The notes: a model not told the origin generated them from the letters alone. DNA of 64,000 nt from Dendrocalamus latiflorus (GCA_017311315.1 CM029654.1:11591448-11655447); one strand, 5' to 3'; numbered from the stretch's first letter, positions 38,281 to 50,236 are shown. Numbers and translations are program-made.

Positions 38281-40875
38281 TAAAGAACTATGTTGAGAAT
38301 ATCATTAAGGCTGTAAAAAAACTCAAGGCTCACGAGCTACTCAAGCTCGGCTCGTTTTAGGCTCGATTCAAGCTCGGCTTGAACTTTAAATGAGCCAAAC
38401 TCGAGCTTGATCTCAAGCTCACGAGCTTCACCGTGCCGAGCTCAAATAGTTCACGAGGTTCAATTTGAGCTTAAATAGTGATACATATTAACTTTTACTG
38501 AGCTTACCTGAGCTAAACTCGAGCTCGAACTTTTCTTATTGTTGAAAATTAGTGCATAATAAATTATTTTAATTGTTATCAAGCTTCAACGAGCCGAGCT
38601 CAAGCCTACTCGAGCTTAGGTCGAGTCGAGCTCGAGTCTATGTCCAGGCTCAAACCCCAACTCGAGCTCGGCTCGAGCTTCTATCGAGCTCAAGCCTGGA
38701 AGGCTAGGCTCGCTCGAGCTCGGCTCATTTACAGCCCTAAATATCATTGCTTCATGTGTGTTGAACAATTAACAATTATGTTAAATTGAGATTTGCATTT
38801 GTGAAAGTTTGTTCTTTTACCTCTTAGGTATCTTTGCTAGAGACAGTTTGACCAGCCTAGGGCAGGTGGTCAGACCACATGGAAGCTACAGCTGACTGAT
38901 TGGTGACGGACAAACCTATTGAGGGCCAACAATTTGACCAGTGGTCAGACGTCAGTGTGACCGGCTAAGGTGGCGATCATACCGGGGGTTGTGATGCGAC
39001 CCAAAAATAGTTGGCGGTAGATATTGTTCAAAGAGGATATTTTTTGGGCCAAGCAAGAGCAGTATGATTGTCCAAGGTGGCGTTCTGACTGGGGTAAGCA
39101 GAGCGCTCTAATCGGCCACTCCATGGCAATCAGGCCGACTAAGGTCTGTTGGTTTTGAATCTTTTGAGAAATTAGGAGAATTGGTCATGGGTTGATTTGT
39201 TGAGTATAAGTCATTGCATTCATGGTGCATGAATTAAGTTTGGACTAATATGGGTCAAGTTGTGAAGAATTTGAACTTAGAAATAGTTTCTTGGTCTTTG
39301 ATATGTAGGATGCTTAGAGGCAGCCGTAGTCGACGGTGTGGACTGGGACTAGGCTCAAGGATGAGTTGAGGTGCGGTGAAGGAAGCTGGGGGTGGGATGG
39401 CTGAGCTTAAGCGCAACACATGAGAAGACAAGGGATGTTGAAGAAAAGGTTTGAGCAATTGTTCATCAAATGATACAGTCGGTGCAAGTGAGGTGTGGTC
39501 GAAGGGAATCGACACGGAGAGACTTAATGATGCATGAGCCATTGGTGGATCTACACGTTGCAAGCATAGGGATTACTTACAAAGGAAGAGATAACCATGG
39601 ATTAGGCTTAGGGAAGAGGCGGGGAAGCCAAAATATCAAAAGTGACAAAGGGACCAAAACTGTGGCACTTATAGGGCATTTGGAGCATGGATTAGGTCAA
39701 GAAATCGTTGAGAAAACCAAGTGGATGGAAACTTGCTTATTAGCGAGTCTAGACATACGCGTTTTGAATAATGTGCATAAGTCTTATGTGAGTGTAAAAC
39801 CCGATGTGTGTGGGGTTAATGGGTTTCTTTGGTTGTGTCAATGGATAGTATCCATTAGGGTTAGATGTGGGCTTGTTAACTCATCTGTTTGTAGTGGGTA
39901 TGGTTGGTGGCTAGGTTATGAAGGTGAGAGAGGAAAGCAACTAACACACCTTGTTGGTTTTTGGGTGAGTACTCTTGGAAGAAAGAGCTCTATCCTCCTT
40001 GGTAGAGAGGCTATAAAACATTCATCTACAAGTTGCAATAAATCAACCTTGTTCATCGTCCATAGTGTGTTATTGATCTTATTGGTTCTACACTTATTTT
40101 GGTTGGAGTTTTTGCTCTTCTCCTTTCCCTCTTTATCTTGTTGGTTTCAAAGATATGTAAGTAATAGATATGTCTCATGAGGATCATATGCCATCCATCT
40201 AGGGACTAGATATAGCAAGATCTTAAAGTTTGTCTAGTTTGGCATGATTTGGAGCACTTCTTGTTAAATCATGATCCGAGGATTTTGGACTTGAACCTTT
40301 AGGTGCTCTAGCTTGCTGTGGTATGTAGGAACCTATCTAGATCTATCTTGGCCATCCTTAACCCATGAGCATGTCGTAAGTCAAGTTATTGAGTTTTGCC
40401 CAATTTTAGTGCAACCTTGATTATTTTAAGGAAAGGTTAGAACTTTGGCCAAAATCCATGCGGTCCTTAGATGGATTGGGTTCCTGATATCCTTGGCAAG
40501 ATGTGTGCAAACTTTTAAGTCATTTGGACTTGAATATTAGAGATTGCACCTTTTTGGGTTTTGGCATCGGTTGTTTTTTGTTCTAGAACTGGGGAAAGCG
40601 GCCAGATCACACCCTAGTAGTGGTCAGATCGGAGGCCGATTAGACCGGTGCTCATAGGCGATCAAGACCACCAACCAGTCCAACGTAGCTATCTGACCAG
40701 TTGCCTGGAGTTGAACTCCATTTTGCTTTTGCGTTGTGTGAATTCTTTCTTAGTGAGCTAATATGATCTTTCTAGCTTCCATAGCTAGGGGAGTGAAGGT
40801 TTTGGAATATGATATAGGGAGGTCAAATTTGAAGGAATCATTCAACCCCCTTTTATTGCCATCTCAAGTCCTATA
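38281..40875 (+). repeat. Left LTR of the outer retrotransposon
   Basis: It aligns with 58209-60259, for example agatttgcatttgtgaaagtttg, gaccagcctagggc, ttgcaataaatcaa and catgaggatcatatg. It is interrupted by a hAT-like element at 38306-38739. The 236-codon open frame at 39470-40180 lies inside this LTR and is not conserved as an open frame in the other copy, so I do not call a gene. Confidence 0.87.
38306..38739. mobile_element. hAT-like element rich in AGCTCG, copy 1
   Basis: The 8-bp TSD AATATCAT at 38298-38305 and 38740-38747 is perfect. Ends are TAAGGCTGTAAA and TTTACAGCCCTA. The interior is packed with gagctcg/cgagctt palindromic words. 434 bp, no coding capacity. Related to 60286-60781. 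Confidence 0.85.
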
Positions 40876-40877
40876 AG

Positions 40878-40889
40878 TAATATTTGAGC
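40878..40889 (+). other. Decayed primer binding site of the outer retrotransposon
   Basis: TAATATTTGAGC lies two bases after the LTR and matches the initiator-Met tRNA complement TGGTATCAGAGC at 8 of 12 positions; three of the four differences are G-to-A or C-to-T. Confidence 0.6.
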
Positions 40890-41069
40890 CCGATTTGCTC
40901 TTCTTGATAGATCTTAACCAGTCTAAGTGCAATAGCATCAAATTGCTATTCCATCAAACTACCAATCTTTGAGGGCATGAATTTTCGTTATTGAAAGGCT
41001 CGTATGACAGTCTATATTTAGGCCCAAGGGTAATCCACTTGGAGAAAGTTAAGAAACCCTATGTTGTGC

Positions 41070-41397
41070 TTGTTGATTACTAAATCACTATGGCAAATAC
41101 CATGGATGTGGAGGCAAACAACAAGACACATAATTTCTTAATTCAGGGGCATAGGAGATCTGAATTTGATTAAGTAGCTTAATTGACTTCTACTCACAAG
41201 ATCTGAAGCACCCTAGCCAATTGCCATGATGGCTCCACAACAATTAAGGGAGTGAGATATAATCAATTTAAGAAAGAGTACTCTAAGTTTAAGTAAAAGC
41301 TTGGTGAGTCTTTGGATGAGTTATTTGCTAAGTTCATCAAGATTCTGAGCAACCTTTGTGTGGTTGGCTTGACTTATTTTGAGTCTGAGAATGCACA
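41070..41397 (+). pseudogene. gag-like fragment, part 1 (split by the Gypsy insertion)
   Basis: In-frame pieces with stops encode ...RYNQFKKEYSKF and then LDELFAKFIKILSNL, which resemble the UBN2-type gag domain of plant copia elements. The frame is cut at 41397 by the Gypsy element and its TSD GCACA. It continues at 53545. Confidence 0.6.
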
Positions 41398-44300
41398 TGT
41401 CGGATCCCGGAGTAACGACTCCGAAACCCTCTGTGTAAATAGCACTAGTCCAGGAACAGCTAGTGCACACAGCCAAACAAAGATACATATCGAACGCAAA
41501 TGACCAAATATATTAAGCAAATGGGTACGGCCTTATGGCCAAGTCTTACAATGATAAATCAAATAAAGGGGATAAATAACAGCGGAAAAAAAATAATAAG
41601 ATAACTGGCGAAGCCCAACTGCCTCCCCACAGACAGACGATTGCAAGACACGTCCTACTCATCCTGGTCCTCACCGTAGTCGTAGACATCCTCCTCTGTT
41701 AAGATGCAGCAAGGTGAGTACAAACTTGTACTCCGCAAGTCACCCGGGAAAAATGCAACATAATGATAAAGGCTTCAACGGAAGGCTTAGAGGGTTAATT
41801 TGCAAAAACAGCATTATGAAATACAATAAATAGATTGAAATTGCTGAATTTAATACAGTAAGTAAAAACAATATGCTTGAATAAAGTTCATACCGTTAGT
41901 GCAGGCTCCGACCATACACCAACCTAACCACGGGAATCCCTCCCGGACCAATTTCCCAAAAACAAATCCATGTGAATTCCATCCATCCACACAATAACCA
42001 TACGCTCATGGACTCCATCCATCCATAAGGTTTTTGAAAACATTTTTGTAAAACCAAGTCTAATCTATGAAAAACTTTTGCTTAGCATGCCCGTGACTGT
42101 GGGCACGGCTATCCAGGATAGGTTATACACTCTGCAGAGGTTGTACAGCTTTACCCACAAGATATGATGTCCTCATTATGTCGGCCAATACACGCTTCCT
42201 TAGGCGTGCGACTGAGTAATCATAACAAGGCCTTTACAATGCGAAGCCGTCAACTCGGTCAAGCCAACTCTAAGGTTTCACCCCAGTAAGGAATCCACCA
42301 GACCGGGACCCCCTCTTGAGCCTAGGTGAGACTTCTCATGGCTACAACCACGCTCACCCAAGTGGGACTTCGCATGGCACCAACCACGCCCACTTTCAAC
42401 CTACGACTTGACTCGAGTTTGGACTCCGCAAATTATTTGGCCAGGGCTGTCCCATACCAGCCATGTGGTAGTACGTTAAGGCTTTTGCAACAGTAGCTCA
42501 AAGACCGGTCCTTAATCTGACTCAGGCCCAACCACATACCCCCGTGCACGACAATCAACCACTGCGGCTCCAACCAACAGGGCATGCCTGCACCCACCAC
42601 TCTAACCAAATGCCTAAGTCTAAACCAGTTTTTATATTTTATTTTGAAATAGTTTTGTAAACTTCCTTGACTCTCCAAAGTCAAGAATACTATCCAAAAG
42701 CTTGTCATTTTAAGTGAAAAGGTATCCCCAACCTAAGTTTCATCTATGCATGGCTAAGCATATGCTATAAAGTTTTCTAGCCATTCTATTGAACTAACCA
42801 GAGTTTTTAATCTAGGGTTACAAGGTATTGAGAATTTCAAATTCAATGAGGAAATAACAAGTAGGCAATAACTAGATTTAAAACTGAATTGAAATACGTT
42901 GAATATAAATACGCATGCAATATAATTTTATTTGCAATTCTGGGATCAACATGATCAAGGAGGGTGACTTGCCTTGCTCTTCGAATTGGTGAGATCCGTC
43001 GTCGAGGAAATCTTCAGAATCGTCGTAATCTACACGTGAAAATAACCCTCCAAACTCAAAATAAATTCAAATCAAATTCAAATAAACTCAAAAATTTAAA
43101 TTGAGGCTAGGAATGAGTAGAGGGGAATTTTTGATGAATTTAGAAATTTGAATGGGTTAAATCGGAGTTAGAACGAAGGAGAACGGGCTCCGGGAAGTTT
43201 AAATTCAGGGAAAATGAATAAAAGGAATTTTTGGAATTATTTTTGTATAGGAAATTGAGGATTATGACGTCAGCACCAAAATTATTTTCGGCCGAATTAA
43301 TTTTCTACGGAAAAACCTGAGTTTTTGCGTCAGCATGATGTCATCTCGGGATTGGGCCGGTTGACATGTGGGCCTCGGTCCATGGACCGGGTCCACGGAA
43401 GGAATAGTGGCCGACGTGGCGGGGAGGTGCGGGTGGCGCTGACGGGGCGGCCTGGTGCACGGGTGGCGCCGACGTGGACGCCACACAGGCCTGGGCTGGC
43501 TGATGTGGCTCGGCCACCGGCGGGGGCGCACGGGTCCCAAGGGTCGCCGGCGGTAGCGACCACGGCTGGGGACGACGAGGGCGGAAACGGGGAGAGGGGC
43601 GCACGGGGAGCAGACCTATACCTCCGGCGAAGCTCGGCGGTGGACGGAGGTGGCCGACGACGAGGTGGAGGCGGCGAAGTGATCGGGTTCCGGCGGGCGG
43701 GGCTCTCCGGCGGTGCTCGGGCACAGGGCAAAAGCGGAGGAGGCTCGGCGTGAGGCGGCGGAGCTCGGGGCGGCCTCGGCGAAGCTCGAGCGGCTCTCCT
43801 TCGTCGGCGATTCCTCGCCGGAGGAGAAGGCGGCGCGGCGGAGCGAAGACGCTCAACAGGGGAGCTCTCGGGCGCCGGAGAGTGCAAACGGGAGGTGGAG
43901 CGAGGTGGAGTGGGGAAGGGTGGTGCTCGGGGGTGGCTTTTATAGGGCCGAAGGGGTGGAGGCGCTGCGGAATCCCTCTCCGGAGAAAGCGGGGAGGTGG
44001 GCGGCGGTTGCAACGGGAGTGGCCGAGTGCCGCGTGGGAGACGTGGGCGTCGTGCGCGGAAAACGGGGAGACGGGGCGCGGGCTTGCGGCGCACGAAGAT
44101 AGGGGCGGCGTGCGGAAGAGATAAGGGGGAGGAGGCCGGTTAGGGCGGAGCCGGCCAACGGCCATGGCGGCGGCGCCCGCGTGAGGGCCGCGTGAGGGGA
44201 TGGGGGTCGGGGATGACAAGTGGCGCCGGGGCAGAGAGAGAGGGGCGGAAGCGGGTGAGATCGCAGGGCGGGGAGATCGGACGGTGGAGAATGAACGCGG

Positions 44301-44757
44301 GGCGTTAAGTGGAAGGGAGCGGCCACGATGCGATCGCTGGGATCGGGCGGCGGTGGGAGAAGGAGGAGTGGGCGGGCGAGATGGGCCGGCGTGGCCGCTA
44401 TCGGGCCGCACGCGTGGCGCGCGGGGAAGGAGGAGAGGCGGGATGGAGGAGGCGACGTGGGCGGCATCTGGCCGTCCACGTGGCGGCCGAAGAGAGGGGT
44501 TGAATTTTCTTTTTTTTTGATTTTCTGGAAATCCGAAAAATGACTTTTAGGCTTAGAAAATAGCAGAAAAATCCAAATAAATCCCAGAAAAATCCTATAA
44601 GTCTAGAAAAATGCAAGGAACCCAAATAAAAGCATTTAAACTTATTTTGATCACAATTTCTTCCAAACTTACTAATTTTTAAACAAAGCAATAAACAAAA
44701 GAAGGAATTTAAATTCCAGAAAAGAAATTAAAATAAAGGAAAATTTGGGATGTCACA
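41398..44757 (-). repeat. 3' LTR of the Gypsy element
   Basis: On the minus strand it runs from TGTGACATCCCAAATTT at 44757 to GGGATCCGACA at 41398. It is 3360 bp with a GC-rich core at 43330-44500. Long frames on both strands of that core (up to 356 codons, Pro/Arg/Ser-rich) reflect base composition. A TATAAAAG box lies on the minus strand at about 43934-43942. Confidence 0.95.
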
Positions 44758-44776
44758 AACCTACCCCCCCAAGGGA
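44758..44776 (-). other. Polypurine tract of the Gypsy element
   Basis: On the minus strand TTGGGGGGGTAGGTT directly precedes the 3' LTR, as required for plus-strand priming. It lies about 30 bases downstream of the gag-pol stop. Confidence 0.8.
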
Positions 44777-44801
44777 ATCTCGACCCCTAGATTCGAACAG
44801 G

Positions 44802-47800
44802 CTAGCAAAAGAGGTGGGGGTGATTGGCCTTCAATTCTTCCTCTCTTTCCCAGGTGGCTTCATCCTCCGTATGGTTGCTCCATTGCACTCGGCAGAAACT
44901 AATGGTCTTCCTTCTGGTTTGACGCTCTGCTGTCTCAAGGATCTTGATTGGCTGCTCTCTATAGGTGAGGTCTTCTTGAAGATCGAGGGTCTCAAGTGCT
45001 GCCTGCTCAGTGGGTACTCGAAGGCACTTCTTCAACTGGGCGACATGGAAAACATCGTGGATCCCAACCATGGTGGATGGCAATTCCAACTGGTATGCTA
45101 CCTCACCTCTGCGACTCAAGATCTTAAAGGGTCCCACGAACCTTGGTGCGAGCTTTCCCTTGGTTTGGAACCTCTTGACTCCTCTAAGTGGGGATACTCT
45201 CAGGTACACATAATCATCCACTGCGAAGGCCAGGTCCCGTCGACTATTATCCGCGTAACTCTTCTGTCGCGACTGAGCTATCTTTAGTCTTTCCTTGATC
45301 TTTCTGACCTTCTCTTCGGCGTCCTGCAGGAGTGTGGGCCTGGGGTCTTGAGGATCCTCTGGTTGATCCCAAAACAACGGTGTTCTGCACTTTCTTCCAT
45401 ACAAGGCTTCAAAAGGGGCCATCTGCAGACTAGATTGATAGCTATTGTTGTAGGAGAACTCCGCATAGGGTAGGGCTCGATCCCAACTGTCACCAAGGTC
45501 TAAGGCACAAGCTCTCAACATGTCCTCCAACACTTGATTGATCCGCTCCGTTTGGCCATCAGTTTGGGGATGATAAGCCGTGCTGAAATTTAGCTTACTC
45601 CCTAACTCTTCGTGTAGCTTCTGCCAGAAGCGGGAAGTGAACTGGCTTCCCCGATCTGACACAATCTTCTTGGGAACTCCATGGAGACACACGATCTGAG
45701 ACATGTACAATTCTGCCAACTTACTTCCGGTATAGGTAGTCTTGACCGGTATGAAATGTGCAACCTTGGTCAAACGGTCTATTATTACCCATATAGAGTC
45801 GTATCCGGACTGAGTCCTGGGTAGTCCGGTGATGAAGTCCATGCCGATCTCTTCCCACTTCCAATCGGGTATAGGTAAGGGTTGCAAAAGTCCAGCAGGT
45901 TTCTGATATTCCGCCTTGACTCTTTGACAGGTGTCACAAGCGTCGATGTACTCAGCAATTTCCTTCTTCATACTGACCCACCAATACTTTTCCCTGAGGT
46001 CTTGATACATCTTGGTACGACCGGGGTGTATGGAGTATGGGGTGTCATGGGTTTCTTTCAGAATCATATCCTTGATCTCCTTATTGTTCGGTACGCAGAT
46101 TCGACTCCCGTACCAGACGGCTCCATGTTCATCCTCGCTGAACCCAGGGGCCTTGCCTCTTCTCATATTCTTCTGTATCTCCTTAATATCCTCATCTATC
46201 TTTTGAGCTTCTCTGATTAGCTCGGGCAGGGTAGGTTGGATTTCCAAGGTCATAAGGTTACCCTGGTTCTTGGGCTCCAAACTAAGACGGGCAATTCCTT
46301 CTTGAAGTCGGGTTTGAACCTCTGCTGACAAAGTGCAGTTGGCATAAACCTTTCTACTCAATGCATCGGCCACAACATTGGCCTTGCCTGGATGGTAATG
46401 AATTCCAAGGTTGTAATCCTTGATCAACTCTAACCATCGTCGTTGCCTCAGATTGAGCTCCGCCTGGGTGAAAATATACTTTAAACTCTTATGGTCCGTG
46501 TATATCTCACAACGGTTACCGATGAGGTAGTGCCGCCAGATCTTCAATGCATGAACCACTACGGCTAACTCCAGGTCATGAGTGGGGTAATTTCCTTCAT
46601 GAGGCCTTAACTGGCGAGATGCATAAGCTACCACTCTTCCCTCTTGCATTAACACACAACCAAGTCCTTGCCGGGAGGCATCACAATACACCTCAAAGTC
46701 CTTACGAATATCTGGTAGTGTGAGTACCGGAGCGGACACTAATTTGCTCTTGAGTACCTGGAAACTCTGCTCACAAGCCTTTGTCCATTCAAACTTCTTT
46801 TCTTTCTTCAGGAGCTGGGTCATTGGTCTGGCTAGCTTGGAGAACTCCGGTATGAAGCGACGATAATATCCAGCAAGTCCAAGAAAACTTCTGATTTCTG
46901 TTACTGTTGTAGGCTGCTTCCAATCCATTACTGCTTCAACCTTAGAGGGATCCACGGCGATTCCTTCAACCGTCACAATATGACCAAGGAAAGCTACCTC
47001 CTTTAGCCAAAATTCGCATTTACTGAACTTGGCATAAAGTTGGTGGGCTCTTAGCTCCCCTAGGATTATCCTGAGATGTTCTTCATGATCCTCCTCACTT
47101 TTGGAGTAGATGAGAATGTCATCAATGAAGATTATCACGAACTTATCCAAATACTTTAGAAACACCTTGTTCATCATGGTCATGAAATATGCTGGGGCAT
47201 TTGTCAACCCAAACGACATGACTGTAAACTCATATTGACCATAACGAGTTGTGAAGGCAGTTTTGGGTATGTCCTCTTCCCGGATCTTCAGTTGATGGTA
47301 CCCGGATCTCAGATCTATCTTAGAGAAAACTCTTGCTCCTTTCAACTGATCAAAGAGATCGTCGATCCTAGGTAATGGATACTTATTCTTGATGGTGGCT
47401 TCATTAAGTGCCCTATAGTCCACACACATCCTCATGCTACCATCATTCTTTTTGACAAAAAGGACGGGTGCACCCCAGGGTGATGAGCTAGGCCGAACAT
47501 AGCCCTTATCTTCCAACTCCTGAATCTGCTTCTTAAGCTCGGCTAACTCATTAGCGGGCATTCGGTACGGCCTCTTGGAGATAGGGGCGGTACCAGGGAC
47601 TAAGTCAATTACAAATTCAACTTCCCTGTCCGGGGGCATCCCAGGTAGATCCTTTGGAAACACATCCGGGTATTCCCGCACTATTGGCACTTCTTCCAGG
47701 ACTTGAAGGTGAGTAAGGGTACACTGGTTCATGTTGGGTATCTTGGGTACAAAGTTCACCTTTACTCCATGATCATTGGTGATGGTGATGGACCGGGAAG

Positions 47801-49208
47801 CACAATCTATCTTGCCTTTATTTTTGGACAACCAATCCATACCAAGGATGACGTCCAACCCGCGAGAGTCTAGGACGATCAACTCGGCTAGGAATGGTAC
47901 TCCTTCCACGAGTAACTCCACTCTTGGGCATAGGGTACTGGCTCTCATCTCTATTCCAGGGGACTGGACTATCATGGGAATACTAAGGGGAACAGGTTTC
48001 ATCCCATTTTGAACCACAAAAGTTTCAGAAATAAACGAATGGGAGGCTCCGGAATCGAACAAAACAGACGCTGGGATTGAGTTTACCAAAAACTTACCCA
48101 GAACAACATCCGGTGAGGCTTGGGCTTCTTCCGCAGTAATGTGGTTCACTCTGCCCTTGATAAAACCTTGAGGCTTCTTAAAAGCTGCTCCTGAGTTCTG
48201 TCCCCCTGCACTAGCATTGGCTTGAATCTTCTTGGGGCACTGCCTGGCAAAGTGCCCTGCCTCCTTACAATAGAAGCAGGTCGTCCCATCGGGCTGAGCG
48301 GGGGTCTTCTGTGCTGATCCACCGGAAACAGGAGTCCTCACTGGCTGCGATGAAGGGCGACTGGTTTGGAAAACTGGGCGCTGAAAAGTTGGCTTGAAAC
48401 TGCCAGGGGATGGCTGGGTGTGGCGAGGCTTAGGGAATCCTCCAGTATTGGCCCTCTGGGTAGCCATCCTCCGCTTGCGATTCTCCATCTCTACGTACTT
48501 GCCCTCTTGGCGGATCGCCTTACTGACCAACTGGTGGAAGTCGGAATAGTCACTCGAGAGGAGTTGAACGGAGAGGTTGTCATTGAGGCCCTCCAAAAAC
48601 CTTTCCTGTTTAGTTTCATCCGTGGCAACATCCTCAGGTGCATAACGTGCCAGCTGGTTGAACTTCTGGAGGTACTCACTCACAGTACGACCTCCCTGGC
48701 GCAGAGCTCGAAACTCTTTCTTCTTCAAAGTGACAAGACCAATTGGGACATGGGCCTTGCGAAATTGCCGAGAGAACTCTTTCCATGTGACGGCTTGAGC
48801 ATCAGGTTGCGAGGTGATGAAAACATCCCACCACTCCGCGGCAGGTCCATGCAGCTGGTAGGAAGCAAAGAGGACTCGCTCCCGATCAGTGCACTGCAGT
48901 AAGTCCAGTTTCTTGCCGATCCCTCGAAGCCAGTCGTCAGCATCCATAGGCTCGGGACTGCTTGAAAAGGTCGGTGGGCGCATCCTTATGAACTCTGACA
49001 GGCGGGACTGAGGCGCCTGAGCTGGCTGCGGCTGAGGAGCTGATGTCGCAGGGTTGGAGACGGTCTGGACCAGCAGCTGAATCAGTTGGTTTTGGTTGGC
49101 CATCAATTGAGTCCAGTCGGGTCCGTTAGCTGGCGGGGGTGGCGGAGTGGTCTGCCTCTCTTGCGTCCCATTGAGATTGCCATTGCTGTTGCTCCTTGTG
49201 CTCACCAT
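44802..49208 (-). CDS. Gypsy gag-pol polyprotein with chromodomain, 1468 aa
   Basis: One uninterrupted frame. Domains in order (approximate residues): low-complexity N-terminus with a proline run (~20-28); retrotransposon gag (~90-250); zinc knuckle CFYCKEAGHFARQC (~309-322); aspartic protease with DSGAS (~384); reverse transcriptase from ~535 with FIDDIL at ~692; RNase H with YCDAS (~805) and YTDHKSL; integrase with HHCC zinc region (~1050-1095) and catalytic Asp ~1121, Asp in SDRGSQ ~1182 and Glu in DGQTERIN ~1218; and a C-terminal chromodomain (~1410-1465). Order RT-RNaseH-integrase is Ty3-gypsy, and the chromodomain marks a chromovirus, where it guides integration to heterochromatin. All catalytic residues I can see are present, so the copy may be competent. 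The start is the first Met (MVSTRSNSNG), 221 bases after the upstream ORF. Confidence 0.96.
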   Translation of the reverse strand: MVSTRSNSNGNLNGTQERQTTPPPPPANGPDWTQLMANQNQLIQLLVQTVSNPATSAPQPQPAQAPQSRLSEFIRMRPPTFSSSPEPMDADDWLRGIGKKLDLLQCTDRERVLFASYQLHGPAAEWWDVFITSQPDAQAVTWKEFSRQFRKAHVPIGLVTLKKKEFRALRQGGRTVSEYLQKFNQLARYAPEDVATDETKQERFLEGLNDNLSVQLLSSDYSDFHQLVSKAIRQEGKYVEMENRKRRMATQRANTGGFPKPRHTQPSPGSFKPTFQRPVFQTSRPSSQPVRTPVSGGSAQKTPAQPDGTTCFYCKEAGHFARQCPKKIQANASAGGQNSGAAFKKPQGFIKGRVNHITAEEAQASPDVVLGKFLVNSIPASVLFDSGASHSFISETFVVQNGMKPVPLSIPMIVQSPGIEMRASTLCPRVELLVEGVPFLAELIVLDSRGLDVILGMDWLSKNKGKIDCASRSITITNDHGVKVNFVPKIPNMNQCTLTHLQVLEEVPIVREYPDVFPKDLPGMPPDREVEFVIDLVPGTAPISKRPYRMPANELAELKKQIQELEDKGYVRPSSSPWGAPVLFVKKNDGSMRMCVDYRALNEATIKNKYPLPRIDDLFDQLKGARVFSKIDLRSGYHQLKIREEDIPKTAFTTRYGQYEFTVMSFGLTNAPAYFMTMMNKVFLKYLDKFVIIFIDDILIYSKSEEDHEEHLRIILGELRAHQLYAKFSKCEFWLKEVAFLGHIVTVEGIAVDPSKVEAVMDWKQPTTVTEIRSFLGLAGYYRRFIPEFSKLARPMTQLLKKEKKFEWTKACEQSFQVLKSKLVSAPVLTLPDIRKDFEVYCDASRQGLGCVLMQEGRVVAYASRQLRPHEGNYPTHDLELAVVVHALKIWRHYLIGNRCEIYTDHKSLKYIFTQAELNLRQRRWLELIKDYNLGIHYHPGKANVVADALSRKVYANCTLSAEVQTRLQEGIARLSLEPKNQGNLMTLEIQPTLPELIREAQKIDEDIKEIQKNMRRGKAPGFSEDEHGAVWYGSRICVPNNKEIKDMILKETHDTPYSIHPGRTKMYQDLREKYWWVSMKKEIAEYIDACDTCQRVKAEYQKPAGLLQPLPIPDWKWEEIGMDFITGLPRTQSGYDSIWVIIDRLTKVAHFIPVKTTYTGSKLAELYMSQIVCLHGVPKKIVSDRGSQFTSRFWQKLHEELGSKLNFSTAYHPQTDGQTERINQVLEDMLRACALDLGDSWDRALPYAEFSYNNSYQSSLQMAPFEALYGRKCRTPLFWDQPEDPQDPRPTLLQDAEEKVRKIKERLKIAQSRQKSYADNSRRDLAFAVDDYVYLRVSPLRGVKRFQTKGKLAPRFVGPFKILSRRGEVAYQLELPSTMVGIHDVFHVAQLKKCLRVPTEQAALETLDLQEDLTYREQPIKILETAERQTRRKTISFCRVQWSNHTEDEATWEREEELKANHPHLFC

Positions 49209-49428
49209 CTGTTTTCCTCCAAGGTTTAGAAGAGAAGAGAGAGATTACCTGGGGTTCTATTGTTCCATCCCACACACAAAAACAAGCAAAAAGGCAAATT
49301 CCAAAGAAAATAGCAAAACACTTCCTTTATTAATTTATTTCATCCTGATAATTTTGTGGCTGATGACAAGGAAATACAGCTCACAAATGTGTTCTAATTT
49401 AGCCTAAGGCCTAATTCTAAAGAACCTC

Positions 49429-50052
49429 CTACTGGGCTGGCTTGAACTGAGCTAAGTAATGCTTCTTGATGCCGGTGCGACGCCTCTTAGGTGCAGACTC
49501 AACGCTAATCCCGCTGACTGAGGAAGCGCAATCTTCTGCCCCTCGGAACACGGCTAACTCCTCCTCTGCTCTCCGAAGCTTGTAGGCGAGGTAGCTCAAC
49601 TCATCCATGGCCATCTCATAGGCTCCATCCAAAGCCTGAGTGAGCTCTACTTGCTGCTTGAGCCGGGAGTCGCCTTCGGTCTCGGTGGATGCGTAGATGC
49701 TGCGTGAACTCGCCGGGTATCTGCGGGGGTAGTACCGGAATGCGGAATCCTTGAGCTCAGGTGAATACATCTCTCTCAATCGTCGGATAGCCTCCCGTGC
49801 TGCATCCTGGATACCAGCAAGGAAGGTGTCTCGCCTCTGTGGGGCATCAAAGATGTGGAAGGCGGCTATATCTCCCACGTTGGCGAAAATCCGAACCTCG
49901 ACACGCCAGTACTCTTGCTCCCCGATGGTCTGCTGGTACCCCTGATAAATTGGGCAGCCTTGGAAGCCTATCTCTTGCAGAAGACTCTGAAGACAGGAGG
50001 CTGAGTGACCGGCTTGGGTGCCAAAAGTGACTTGGGTAGGGGTCTCGGACAT
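49429..50052 (-). CDS. Additional ORF upstream of gag in the Gypsy element, 207 aa
   Basis: An intact frame between the PBS and gag-pol on the same strand. The protein starts MSETPTQVTFGTQAG. It has a central region rich in aromatic and charged residues, a likely helical, Leu/Glu-rich stretch (about residues 140-172, ELSYLAYKLRRAEEEL) and a basic C-terminal cluster (PKRRRTG) that looks like a nuclear localisation signal. I do not recognise an enzymatic domain. Extra ORFs in this position are known in some rice gypsy elements (called orf0), and their function is not established. It has stayed open along with gag-pol, which may only reflect youth. It would presumably be translated first from the genomic RNA, with gag-pol needing reinitiation or splicing. 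Confidence 0.8.
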   Translation of the reverse strand: MSETPTQVTFGTQAGHSASCLQSLLQEIGFQGCPIYQGYQQTIGEQEYWRVEVRIFANVGDIAAFHIFDAPQRRDTFLAGIQDAAREAIRRLREMYSPELKDSAFRYYPRRYPASSRSIYASTETEGDSRLKQQVELTQALDGAYEMAMDELSYLAYKLRRAEEELAVFRGAEDCASSVSGISVESAPKRRRTGIKKHYLAQFKPAQ

Positions 50053-50220
50053 CTACAATTTGAAGAAGGAAAGGGGGTTAGAAAGCGAGTGGAAGGATGT
50101 TGAGTAAAGGAAGAGAACAGACAAGATTTTACAAGATCTTTCAAAAATTATTTTAAAGAAATTATGTCCTTAGTGGTTCCCATTCTATTCTACCTACGGT
50201 CGCGTCTCGGAGTCATCGCG

Positions 50221-50232
50221 GCTCTGATACCA
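50221..50232 (-). other. Primer binding site of the Gypsy element (initiator Met tRNA)
   Basis: On the minus strand TGGTATCAGAGC, four bases after the end of the 5' LTR. This is a perfect 12-base complement of the plant initiator-Met tRNA 3' end. Confidence 0.92.
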
Positions 50233-50236
50233 CCTT

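Noticed and set aside
39470..40180. 236-codon open frame on the plus strand
   Set aside because: It lies within the left LTR of the outer retrotransposon; the equivalent region in the right LTR is not open and the sequence has no family motif.
42433..42708. 91-codon frame in both Gypsy LTRs (also 51271-51546)
   Set aside because: Duplicated only because it is in the LTR; no domain and no evidence of expression.
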